Shown in pieces: positions 1-6,361 of a stretch of DNA of 7,662 nucleotides. The position numbers and the translations under genes are program-made. The number at the start of each line of letters is the position of its first letter. Within the stretch, counting starts at the first letter, position 1. The stretch is from assembly GCA_904420255.1 (NCBI GenBank), contig CAJFUT010000178.1, positions 1 through 7,662 on the forward strand, in the 5' to 3' direction. This DNA is from an uncultured Angelakisella sp. GTDB lineage: Bacteria > Bacillota > Clostridia > Oscillospirales > Ruminococcaceae. The notes below the pieces were generated by a model that did not search any database, was not told the DNA's origin, and worked only from the letters and a program-made list of their open reading frames with translations.

Positions 1-21
1 GCCAGCGCCAAGGGCGCTGGC
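1..21 (-). terminator. Probable terminator hairpin of the serine-hydrolase gene, cut by the window edge
   Basis: Positions 1-9 and 13-21 form a perfect 9-bp GC-rich inverted repeat with a 3-nt loop. It lies 27 nt past the stop codon of the minus-strand gene, where an intrinsic terminator would be expected. The T-tract that would follow on the minus strand falls outside the window, so termination is inferred from the hairpin and its position. There is no plus-strand T-tract right after the stem, which argues against it serving a plus-strand gene. Confidence 0.6.
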
Positions 22-48
22 CCGACTTGCTGCGTATTGAAGAAAGGG

Positions 49-1467
49 TCACTCCGAAGGGACCTGGGAGGCGGGGGAGGCCCCGGCGTCCTGGACCGGC
101 GGGGCGGAGGAGGCGGAGGAGGCGGAGGAGGCGGAGGAGGCGGAGGAGGCGGAGACCTCCACCACCGGCGCCTCGTAGCCGAAGAAGGCGGTGTAGACCG
201 CCTGGGCGATGTCCCGGTTCACCAGGTAGACCCCCGCCTCGTTGGCGGCGGAGCTGGCCCCGTTGGTGAGGAAGACGAAGCCGGTCTGCTCCCGGGGATC
301 AAAGAACATCCCGCAGATGGAGCCGTAGGCGTTCCCCTGGTGGCCCACCATCCGCCGCCCCTCCAGAAGGTGGTCGGTGATCTGGGTCCCCAGGCCCCGC
401 ATGGTCTCGGTGATGCCGGTGTCGGTGGGCTCCTCCTGGCTGTACTGCACCGTCTGCATCCGCTCCAGCAGCTCCGGGGTCAGGCTCACCGGTTCCCCCT
501 CCCGGGGGCAGCCGGCCATGATCATGGCGAACCGGGCCAGGTCCCCGGCGGTGATGAACAGGTCCCCGTGGCCCAGGCAGTAGAGCTGCCCCAGGGGCAG
601 CTGGGTGTATTTGGCGCTCATGTTGGCCCAGGCGGCCATGTTGACCGTCCGCTCGCCGCTCTGGTAAATATCCGCCACCTGGTCTTTCTGCCGGATATCG
701 GTGTAGGAATAGGCGGCGTCGATGCCCATGGACCCGAAGACCTCCTCCCGGGTGTAGTCCAGGAAGGGGGTCCCGGCGGCCTTTTCCACCACCCCGCTCA
801 CCAGCCCCATGGCGAAGTTGCTGTAGGAGTAATGCTCCCCCGGGGCGCAGCTGCTCCAGCTTTTGGGGAGAACGGTGTCCAGAAGGGGGAGGACCGGCTG
901 GTCCAGGGCGTCCAGGTAGGCGGCGCTGTCCACGATGCCGGAGGTGTGGGTGAGAAGATGTTCCAGGGTCACCCCCTGGCCGGGATAGGCGGGGTTCTCC
1001 AGGGAGTACCCCAGGAGCTGGGAGAGGGGGGCGCCGGTCTCCAGCTTCCCCTGCCCCGCCAGGTCCAGGGACAGGAGGGCGGTGACGCTTTTGGAGATGG
1101 AGGCGATGCGGTAGATGGTGTCCGCCGAGGCGGGGGCGCCGGTCTCCCGGACGGCGTACCCGTAGCTCTGTTCGTAGAAGACGCCGTCCCGGTCAAACAC
1201 CGCCAGGCTCATCCCGGTCACATCCCGGTCCCGGCAGATCTCCTCCACCAGGGGCGCCAGCTCCAGGGCCGCCGCCTCCCGCAGGGCGGGGTCGGGGGGC
1301 AGGTCCTCCGGGGGAGGGGAGCTTTCCGGAAGGGGCTCCTCCTCCCGGAGGGACTGGGAAGGGCCGGAGGCCGGGGCGGAAGAGCCGCCGGCAGGGGAGG
1401 GGGACGCCGGGGAACAGGAAGCGGCCATGAGGCACGCCCGAAAAAGCCCCATCAGCTTCAGCTTCAT
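49..1467 (-). CDS. Serine hydrolase lipoprotein, class C beta-lactamase/PBP-like family
   Basis: Predicted exported, lipid-anchored serine hydrolase of the beta-lactamase/transpeptidase-like fold (Pfam Beta-lactamase, PF00144), 472 aa. The start at 1467 is chosen because AAAGGAG (1476-1482) sits 8 nt upstream and the next residues form a signal peptide (MKLKL..., hydrophobic core, AAS-C) with the candidate lipidated Cys at 18; an in-frame ATG at 1503 would bury this signal. A Pro/Ser/Glu-rich linker (about 19-60) precedes the catalytic domain. The nucleophile motif S-I-S-K is at 123-126, Y-S-N at 215-217, and H-Q-G at 376-378, the last replacing the KTG of true class C beta-lactamases, as in many DD-peptidase, esterase and D-aminopeptidase relatives. 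All three motifs are intact. The C terminus (439-455) is an unusual Ser-Ser-Ala repeat followed by a Pro/Ala/Ser tail. The substrate cannot be told: a cell-wall peptide, an ester or a beta-lactam are all possible. It is divergent from the CapA-family gene. Confidence 0.9.
   Translation of the reverse strand: MKLKLMGLFRACLMAASCSPASPSPAGGSSAPASGPSQSLREEEPLPESSPPPEDLPPDPALREAAALELAPLVEEICRDRDVTGMSLAVFDRDGVFYEQSYGYAVRETGAPASADTIYRIASISKSVTALLSLDLAGQGKLETGAPLSQLLGYSLENPAYPGQGVTLEHLLTHTSGIVDSAAYLDALDQPVLPLLDTVLPKSWSSCAPGEHYSYSNFAMGLVSGVVEKAAGTPFLDYTREEVFGSMGIDAAYSYTDIRQKDQVADIYQSGERTVNMAAWANMSAKYTQLPLGQLYCLGHGDLFITAGDLARFAMIMAGCPREGEPVSLTPELLERMQTVQYSQEEPTDTGITETMRGLGTQITDHLLEGRRMVGHQGNAYGSICGMFFDPREQTGFVFLTNGASSAANEAGVYLVNRDIAQAVYTAFFGYEAPVVEVSASSASSASSASSASSAPPVQDAGASPASQVPSE
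103..153. repeat. 9-bp tandem repeat (GGCGGAGGA), 5.7 copies, inside the hydrolase gene
   Basis: Five perfect copies of GGCGGAGGA plus a further GGCGGA run from 103 to 153. Read on the minus strand they encode the Ser-Ala-Ser/Ser-Ser-Ala low-complexity stretch at the C terminus of the serine hydrolase. The unit is a multiple of three, so copy-number changes would alter the length of the tail without a frameshift. Confidence 0.95.
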
Positions 1468-1511
1468 AAGACGGGCTCCTTTCACGGGGTGTTGGATATT
1501 CACAAATACTT

Positions 1512-1540
1512 ATTATCACAGCTCCCGCAGATCTTGTCAA
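1512..1540 (-). promoter_or_regulatory. Sigma-A promoter of the serine-hydrolase gene
   Basis: On the minus strand, TTGACA (1540-1535) and GATAAT (1517-1512) are separated by exactly 17 bp. A TGT just before the -10 box gives an extended -10. The expected transcription start near 1505 leaves a leader of about 38 nt to the start codon at 1467. The match to consensus is near perfect; activity is inferred. Confidence 0.85.
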
Positions 1541-1553
1541 GGGGGGGGGAAAC

Positions 1554-1582
1554 TTGTCAGAAGGAGAAGAAGCCGGTATAAT
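1554..1582 (+). promoter_or_regulatory. Sigma-A promoter of the CapA-family gene
   Basis: TTGTCA (1554-1559) and a perfect TATAAT (1577-1582) are separated by 17 bp. The expected start near 1589 leaves a short leader of about 20 nt to the ATG at 1609. The -35 box stands 13 nt from the -35 box of the divergent hydrolase promoter, with a G9 tract (1541-1549) between them. Confidence 0.88.
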
Positions 1583-1608
1583 GGAACCATTTGAAGGGAG
1601 AGAAAAGC

Positions 1609-2802
1609 ATGGGACACAGAAAACGGCTTTTGGCCGGACTCCTGGCCGCCCTGCTCCTGGGAGGCTGCGGGGCTTCCCGGGAGGGAGAAGGCGGCTCCTC
1701 CTCCGGGGAGGCGACGCAGGCCCCTGTTTCGGAGGTCCAGGAAGTGCCGGCGGCCCCTGAGCCCCGGCAGGCGGTGCTGCTGGCGGCGGGGGACAACCTG
1801 ATCCACGACGTTATTTACTGGCAGGCCGCCGCCCGGACCGGCGGTGAGGGCTACGACTTCGCCCCGGCCTACGAGAGGATCGCCCCCCTGGTGGCGGAGG
1901 CGGATTTCGCCTTCATCAACCAGGAGACGGTGCTGGCGGGGGCGGAGCTGCCCCCCTCCAGCTACCCCATGTTCTGTTCCCCCCCGGAGGTGGGGGAGGA
2001 GATGCTGAAGCTGGGGTTCAACCTCTTCTCCACCGCCAACAACCACTGCTTTGACAAGGGGGAGGCGGGACTCCAGGCCTCCGGACGGTTCTGGGACGCC
2101 CACCCGGAGGCGGCGGTGGCCGGCTGCTACCGCACCCCGGAGGAGCGGGACCGGACGGCGCTCCTGACCAGGGAGGGGATCACCGTGGCCCTGGTGGCGG
2201 CGGCGGAGCAGACCAACGGCCTGAGCCTGCCGCCGGAGAGCCAGGCGGGGGTGCTGCTCCTGTCGGACCGGGAGACCCTGCGGCAGAAGCTGGCGCAGGC
2301 CCGGGAGGAGGCGGACTTTGTCATCCTCAGCGTCCACTGGGGGGTGGAGGGGGCCGCCGCCCCCAGCGAAAGCCAGAGGGCCCTGGCCCGGGAGCTGGCG
2401 GAGGAGGGGGCGGACCTGATCCTGGGCCACCACTCCCACGTCCTCCAGGGGGGAGAATACCTGGAGACCTCCCGGGGGCGCAGCTATGTGGCCTATTCCC
2501 TGGGGAACTTCATCTCCGCCCAGGTGGGGGCCCAGAACATGGCGGCGGGGCTGCTCCGGGTGGAGCTGACCATGGAGGAGGGGGAGCCCGCCCGGATCGC
2601 CGGGGTGGACTTTCTCCCCACCGTCACCCATTACGGGCCCGGCTTCCAGGACCTGACGGTGTACCCCCTTTCGGAGTACACCCCGGAGCTGGCGGAGAGC
2701 CACGGGGTCCGGGCCCACGACAACCGCTTCGGCTGGCAGTATCTGGAGGAACAGCTGGCGGCCCTGGACTTTGGAAGCCGGGGAACCGTTCTGCCGGGCT
2801 AG
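1609..2802 (+). CDS. CapA-family lipoprotein (PGA_cap calcineurin-like fold)
   Basis: Member of the CapA/YwtB family (Pfam PGA_cap, PF09587), a calcineurin-like metallophosphoesterase fold linked in Bacillus to poly-gamma-glutamate capsule retention or export. The start at 1609 is supported by AAGGGAG (1594-1600) 8 nt upstream and by the signal peptide that follows. The 397-aa protein has a lipoprotein signal with lipobox L-G-G-C (Cys20), then a Gly/Ser/Glu-rich linker (about 21-52). The family motifs appear in order: A-A-G-D-N (59-63), I-N-Q-E (103-106), N-N-H-C-F-D-K-G (144-151), V-H-W-G (242-245), G-H-H-S-H (273-277) and Y-S-L-G-N-F (296-301). These supply the usual Asp/Asn/His metal-site residues, and the length is normal for the family. 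No capB, capC or capE homologue is in the window, so a polyglutamate substrate should not be assumed. Envelope location is well supported; the reaction is unknown. Confidence 0.92.
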   Translation: MGHRKRLLAGLLAALLLGGCGASREGEGGSSSGEATQAPVSEVQEVPAAPEPRQAVLLAAGDNLIHDVIYWQAAARTGGEGYDFAPAYERIAPLVAEADFAFINQETVLAGAELPPSSYPMFCSPPEVGEEMLKLGFNLFSTANNHCFDKGEAGLQASGRFWDAHPEAAVAGCYRTPEERDRTALLTREGITVALVAAAEQTNGLSLPPESQAGVLLLSDRETLRQKLAQAREEADFVILSVHWGVEGAAAPSESQRALARELAEEGADLILGHHSHVLQGGEYLETSRGRSYVAYSLGNFISAQVGAQNMAAGLLRVELTMEEGEPARIAGVDFLPTVTHYGPGFQDLTVYPLSEYTPELAESHGVRAHDNRFGWQYLEEQLAALDFGSRGTVLPG

Positions 2803-2826
2803 GGCCGGCGGTAGAAAACCTGTGCG

Positions 2827-2874
2827 AAAGGCCCGGGCTTTGGGACAGAGCGCGTCCCAAAACCCAGGCCCTTT
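2827..2874. terminator. Long imperfect hairpin between convergent genes, candidate bidirectional terminator
   Basis: The innermost arms, TTTGGGAC (2839-2846) and GTCCCAAA (2854-2861), pair perfectly around a 7-nt loop. Pairing continues outward with GGG/CCC (2835-2837 with 2863-2865), CC/GG (2833-2834 with 2867-2868) and AAAGG/CCTTT (2827-2831 with 2870-2874), interrupted by one bulge and two mismatches. It fills the 93-nt gap between the convergent CapA-family and yifB genes. The flanking T-tracts are short on both strands (CTTTGAATTT on plus, broken runs on minus), so termination efficiency is uncertain even though the hairpin itself is strong. Confidence 0.6.
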
Positions 2875-2895
2875 GAATTTGGAAATGAGGGGAAG

Positions 2896-4437
2896 TCACA
2901 GCTCCGAAACGTCCGGCTGCCAGTATTTCCGGTCCAGGTTGCGGTACTGGATGGCCTCCGCCACCGCGTCGGGGCCGATGGTGTCCTCCCCGGCCAGGTC
3001 CGCGATGGTCCGGGCCACCCGGAGCAGCCGGTCGTAGCTGCGGCCGGAAAGGCCCATTTTGTCGTAGGCGGCCTGGAGCAGGGCCTGGGCCCCGTCGTCC
3101 AGGCGGCAGAACTCCCGCAGGTGCCCCGGGTCCAGCCGGGCGTTGCAGGGGATGCCCAGCCCCCGGTACCGCCGGCGCTGGCGCTCCCGGGCGGCCTCCA
3201 CCCGCAGGCGGATGGCGGCGGAGGGCTCCCCCGGAGCCTGGCTGCTCATCTGGCGGTACTCCACCGGGGGCACCTCCACATGGATGTCCAGCCGGTCCAG
3301 CAGGGGTCCGCTGATGCGGCTCAGGTAGGCCGCCACCTTGGGAGGGGAGCAGCGGCAGGGACGGGTGGGGTGGCCGAAATAGCCGCAGGGGCAGGGGTTC
3401 ATGGCGGCGGCCAGCATGAACTGGCAGGGGAAGCTGGCCCGACCGGCGGCCCGGCTGACGGTGACGGTCCCGTCCTCCAGGGGCTGGCGGAGGGCCTCCA
3501 TGGAGGCCCGGGGGAACTGGGGCAGCTCATCCAGGAACAGCACCCCGTGGTGGGCCAGGCTGATCTCCCCCGGCCGGGGCGGGACGCCGCCTCCGGTGAG
3601 GCCCACCGGGCTGATGGTGTGATGGGGCGCCCGGAAGGGGGGCGCCTCCAGCAGGGAGGAGCCGTGGGGCAGCACTCCGGCGGCGGAATGGACCTGGGTG
3701 GCCTCCACCGCCTCGTCGAAGGAGAGCCGGGGGAGGATGGAGGGCAGGCGCTTGGCCAGCATACTCTTGCCGGTGCCGGGAGGGCCGATGAGGAGGATGT
3801 TGTGCCCCCCGGCGGCGGCCACCTCCATGGCCCGCTTGGCGTTCTCCTGGCCCCGGACGTCGGCGAAGTCCGGCGCCGGCGGGGCCGGGGGCGGGGAGAA
3901 GGACATCTCCCGGGCGGTGGGGAGGGCCTTCCCCCGGAGGAAGTGGTCCAGAATCTCCCCGGCGGAGGAAACCGGGTGGACGGTGATGCCGGGGATGGCG
4001 CTGCCCTCCCCGCCGTTTTCCAGGGGGAGGAAGACCCGCTCTATCCCGGCCCGCCGGGCGGCCAGGATCATGGAGAGGGCCCCGGCCACCGGCCGCAGCC
4101 GCCCGTCCAGGGAAAGCTCCCCCACAAAGGCGCAGCCGGAAAGGTCCATGGAGCAGCCTCCCGAGGCCAGCATCACCCCCAGGAGGATGGGCAGGTCGTA
4201 GATGGGGCCGGTTTTCCGGGTGTGGGCGGGGGCCAGATTCACCAGCACCCGCCCCTCCGGCCAGGAAAGGCCCAGGTTTTTGGCCGCCGAGCGCACCCGC
4301 TCCCGGGATTCCTTCACCGCCGCGTCGGGGAGGCCCACCAGGTCGAACTGGGGCATCCCCCGCTGGCAGTCCACCTCCACGTTCACCATATATCCCTGGA
4401 TGCCCGTAAGGCCCATGGAAAGGACGGAACAGAACAC
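2896..4437 (-). CDS. yifB: YifB/ComM-family AAA+ ATPase (magnesium chelatase-like)
   Basis: Cytoplasmic AAA+ protein of the YifB/ComM family; ComM in naturally competent bacteria is a hexameric branch-migration helicase that helps integrate incoming DNA. The 513-aa product has the family layout: an N-terminal ChlI/S5-like domain (about 10-170, with V-G-L-P-D-A-A-V), a proline-rich linker (about 181-190), the Mg_chelatase AAA+ core with Walker A G-P-P-G-T-G-K-S (218-225) and Walker B V-L-F-L-D-E (299-304), the N-P-C-P-C-G and C-R-C cysteine motif (about 348-363), an arginine-containing L-L-D-R-L-D-I segment (about 379-385), and the C-terminal helical Mg_chelatase_C domain. I chose the GTG at 4437 because a strong SD lies 6 nt upstream and the resulting N terminus aligns with the usual family start; an ATG at 4461 would place the SD inside the gene. 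No other competence gene is in the window, so a competence role here is not shown. Confidence 0.95.
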   Translation of the reverse strand: MFCSVLSMGLTGIQGYMVNVEVDCQRGMPQFDLVGLPDAAVKESRERVRSAAKNLGLSWPEGRVLVNLAPAHTRKTGPIYDLPILLGVMLASGGCSMDLSGCAFVGELSLDGRLRPVAGALSMILAARRAGIERVFLPLENGGEGSAIPGITVHPVSSAGEILDHFLRGKALPTAREMSFSPPPAPPAPDFADVRGQENAKRAMEVAAAGGHNILLIGPPGTGKSMLAKRLPSILPRLSFDEAVEATQVHSAAGVLPHGSSLLEAPPFRAPHHTISPVGLTGGGVPPRPGEISLAHHGVLFLDELPQFPRASMEALRQPLEDGTVTVSRAAGRASFPCQFMLAAAMNPCPCGYFGHPTRPCRCSPPKVAAYLSRISGPLLDRLDIHVEVPPVEYRQMSSQAPGEPSAAIRLRVEAARERQRRRYRGLGIPCNARLDPGHLREFCRLDDGAQALLQAAYDKMGLSGRSYDRLLRVARTIADLAGEDTIGPDAVAEAIQYRNLDRKYWQPDVSEL

Positions 4438-4443
4438 AGCGCC

Positions 4444-4449
4444 ACCTCC
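4444..4449 (-). promoter_or_regulatory. Ribosome binding site that sets the yifB GTG start
   Basis: On the minus strand GGAGGT (4449-4444, within GGGAGGTGG at 4450-4442) lies 6 nt before the GTG at 4437-4435. This near-perfect anti-SD match decides for the GTG over the in-frame ATG at 4461. Confidence 0.85.
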
Positions 4450-4476
4450 CGGATCCGACAAATTTCGACTGATTTC

Positions 4477-4505
4477 ATTATAGTAGATTTAGCCAATTTT
4501 GACAA
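4477..4505 (-). promoter_or_regulatory. Sigma-A promoter of yifB
   Basis: On the minus strand TTGTCA (4505-4500) and a perfect TATAAT (4482-4477) are 17 bp apart. The expected transcript starts near 4470, about 33 nt before the GTG start codon at 4437. The in-frame ATG at 4461 would leave a leader of only about 9 nt, which also favours the GTG. Confidence 0.87.
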
Positions 4506-4513
4506 GGAATTTG

Positions 4514-4542
4514 TTGACTTGTTTGGCGCGATGCTCTACAAT
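4514..4542 (+). promoter_or_regulatory. Sigma-A promoter of the phosphohexomutase gene
   Basis: TTGACT (4514-4519) and TACAAT (4537-4542) are separated by 17 bp. The -35 box is 8 nt from the yifB -35 box, so the two promoters are back to back. The likely start at about 4549 falls at the first copy of a direct repeat (4544-4565). Confidence 0.82.
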
Positions 4543-4543
4543 A

Positions 4544-4565
4544 AAGGTGACACGTAAGGTGACAC
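4544..4565. repeat. Paired 10-bp direct repeat in the phosphohexomutase leader
   Basis: AAGGTGACAC occurs at 4544-4553 and again at 4556-4565, a 12-bp period, directly downstream of the -10 box and overlapping the probable transcription start. The arrangement could be an operator for a protein binding one DNA face about once per turn, or a chance small duplication. Its function is not established. Confidence 0.6.
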
Positions 4566-4585
4566 TTGGGAAAAGGAGTTGCGGC

Positions 4586-6283
4586 ATGATGAACTATCTG
4601 GAAGAATACCGCCGCTGGTGCGGAAAGCCCCTGGAGGACCCGGCCCTGGCCCGGGAGCTGGAGTCTATCCAAGGGGAGGACAAGGAGATCTACGACCGCT
4701 TCTACACCGACCTCCAGTTCGGCACCGCCGGGCTGCGGGGGGTGCTGGGGGCGGGCACCAACCGGATGAACATCTACACCGTCCGCCGGGCCACCCAGGC
4801 TTACGCCGACTACCTGAGGGCCCGGTACAAGGCCCCCATGGCCGCCGTGGCCTACGACAGCCGCATCAATTCGGAGCTGTTCGCCCGGGAAACCGCCCGG
4901 GTCTTCGCCGCCAACGGCGTCAAGACCTGGCTTTACGGCGAGCTGATGCCCACCCCCGCCCTCTCCTACGCGGTGCGGGAGCTGCGGTGCCAGGCGGGGG
5001 TGAACATCACCGCCAGCCACAACCCCAGCAAGTATAACGGCTACAAGGCCTACGACGGGGAAGGGTGCCAGATCACCGGGGAAACCGCCGATGGGGTGAT
5101 GAAGAACATCCGCTCCACCGACCTTTTTGACGGGGTGAAGCTGGCGGATTATGACGAGGCCCTTTCCACCGGCATGATCGAGATCATCCCCGAGGAGCTG
5201 ATCCAGAAGTTCCTCGCCCGGGTGCTGGAGGAGCAGGTGAACCCCGGCGTCTGCCAGGGGGCGGGGCTGCGGCTGGTCTACACCCCCCTCAACGGGGCGG
5301 GGCGCCGGTCGGTCCTCACCGTGCTGAAAAAAATGGGGATCGAGGACATCACCGTGGTGCCGGAGCAGGAGTGGCCCGACGGCAATTTCCCCACCTGCCC
5401 CTACCCCAACCCGGAGATTCTGGAGGCGATGCAGAAGGGCCTGGACCTGGTGGAAAAGCTGGGGGCGGACCTGCTGCTGGCCACCGACCCGGACTGCGAC
5501 CGGGTGGGCACCGCCGTCCTCCAGAACGGGGAGCCACGGCTCATCACCGGCAACGAAATGGGCTGCCTCCTGATTGATTACATCGCCCGGTCCCGCCGGG
5601 AGCGGGGCACTATGCCGGAGCGGCCGGTGGTGGTGAAAAGCATCGTCACCACCACCATGGCGGACGCCCTCTGCCGGGAGTACGGCATCGAGGTGCGGAA
5701 CACCCTCACCGGCTTCAAGTACATCGGGGAGCAGATCCGCCAGCTGGAGAAGGCGGGGGAGGAGGACCGGTTCCTCCTGGGCTTTGAGGAGAGCTACGGC
5801 TACCTCTCCGGCGGCTATGTCCGGGACAAGGACGCGGTGGACGCCTCCATGCTCATCTGCGAAATGGCCGCCTGGTACAAGCGCCAGGGCAAGAACCTGG
5901 GGGAGGCCCTGGACGGGATGTACGCCCGGTTCGGCCGCTACCTGAACCAGGTGGACAGCTACGCCTTCGAGGGGGCGGACGGCATGGCCAAAATGGCCGG
6001 CATCATGGAGGGGCTGCGGAAGGATCCCCCCGCCTCCCTGGGCGGGGAGCCGGTGCTGTCGGTCACCGATTACGAAACCGCCTGCCCGGAGGTGGGCGGG
6101 GTGAAGATGCCTCCCGCCGACGTCCTGGCCTATGAAACCGCGGCGGGGAGCGTCATTGTCCGGCCCTCCGGCACCGAGCCCAAGCTGAAGGTCTACTATT
6201 CGGTGAAGGCCCCCGACCTTGCCCGGGCCCAGGCCCTCAAGGCCGCCGCCCAGAAGGACATGGAGGCCATTGTCAAGGGATAG
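4586..6283 (+). CDS. pgcA: Phosphoglucomutase/phosphomannomutase (PgcA-type alpha-D-phosphohexomutase)
   Basis: Cytoplasmic enzyme that interconverts glucose 6-phosphate and glucose 1-phosphate (or the mannose equivalents), supplying nucleotide sugars for glycans, teichoic-type polymers and glycogen. The 565-aa product is close to the size of Bacillus PgcA. It shows all four family signatures: phosphoserine loop T-A-S-H-N-P (142-147, active Ser144), Mg-binding D-P-D-C-D-R (301-306), sugar-binding G-F-E-E-S (399-403), and the phosphate-binding R-P-S-G-T-E-P-K loop (526-533). The F-G-T-A-G-L-R-G motif (45-52) near the N terminus is also typical. The start at 4586 has AAAAGGAG (4571-4578) 7 nt upstream; a second ATG follows at 4589. 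Upstream in-frame codons to 4499 would run through the promoter and are rejected. Glucose versus mannose preference cannot be judged by eye. No clear terminator follows it, so read-through into rpmE is possible. Confidence 0.95.
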   Translation: MMNYLEEYRRWCGKPLEDPALARELESIQGEDKEIYDRFYTDLQFGTAGLRGVLGAGTNRMNIYTVRRATQAYADYLRARYKAPMAAVAYDSRINSELFARETARVFAANGVKTWLYGELMPTPALSYAVRELRCQAGVNITASHNPSKYNGYKAYDGEGCQITGETADGVMKNIRSTDLFDGVKLADYDEALSTGMIEIIPEELIQKFLARVLEEQVNPGVCQGAGLRLVYTPLNGAGRRSVLTVLKKMGIEDITVVPEQEWPDGNFPTCPYPNPEILEAMQKGLDLVEKLGADLLLATDPDCDRVGTAVLQNGEPRLITGNEMGCLLIDYIARSRRERGTMPERPVVVKSIVTTTMADALCREYGIEVRNTLTGFKYIGEQIRQLEKAGEEDRFLLGFEESYGYLSGGYVRDKDAVDASMLICEMAAWYKRQGKNLGEALDGMYARFGRYLNQVDSYAFEGADGMAKMAGIMEGLRKDPPASLGGEPVLSVTDYETACPEVGGVKMPPADVLAYETAAGSVIVRPSGTEPKLKVYYSVKAPDLARAQALKAAAQKDMEAIVKG

Positions 6284-6310
6284 CCGCCCCGGGACAGGAT
6301 ATTTTGCCTC

Positions 6311-6339
6311 TTGCTTTTCCGGAAAAGGTGTGGTAGAAT
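6311..6339 (+). promoter_or_regulatory. rpmE promoter with extended -10
   Basis: TTGCTT (6311-6316) and TAGAAT (6334-6339) are 17 bp apart, with TGG just before the -10 box giving an extended -10. The predicted start near 6346 gives a leader of about 82 nt before the bL31 start codon. The spacer contains most of a perfect 14-bp palindrome (6314-6327). Confidence 0.75.
6314..6327. promoter_or_regulatory. Perfect 14-bp palindrome inside the rpmE promoter, candidate operator
   Basis: CTTTTCCGGAAAAG is a perfect palindrome with no spacer. It overlaps the last three bases of the -35 box and occupies the spacer, where a dimeric repressor would block RNA polymerase. It does not match the Zur, Fur, CcpA or LexA consensus as I know them. 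A regulator is inferred from symmetry and position only. Confidence 0.45.
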
Positions 6340-6361
6340 ACTGCTGTTACGTTGGTATCAT

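Noticed and set aside
37..1581. A 514-codon plus-strand open frame opposite the serine hydrolase
   Set aside because: Its translation is low-complexity Gly/Arg/Pro-rich with no domain motifs. It is the by-product of GC-rich codon use on the opposite strand, where the hydrolase has intact catalytic motifs, an SD and a promoter.
1537..2718. A 393-codon minus-strand open frame opposite the CapA-family gene
   Set aside because: No recognisable motif and a biased composition; the plus strand encodes a full CapA-family protein with its own signal peptide and promoter.
3121..4557. A 478-codon plus-strand open frame opposite yifB
   Set aside because: Gly/Pro/His-rich shadow of the yifB codons, without an SD or a known domain.
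4478..5020. A 180-codon minus-strand open frame opposite the phosphohexomutase start
   Set aside because: Overlaps a well-supported gene and the promoter region, and its translation has no family features.
5327..5333. A7 tract within the phosphohexomutase gene, possible slippage or frameshift site
   Set aside because: The reading frame is intact through all four signature motifs, and nothing suggests a second product from the alternative frame.
6284..6310. GC-rich CCCGGG palindrome after the phosphohexomutase stop as a terminator
   Set aside because: The symmetric core is only six bases, has no loop and no T-tract.
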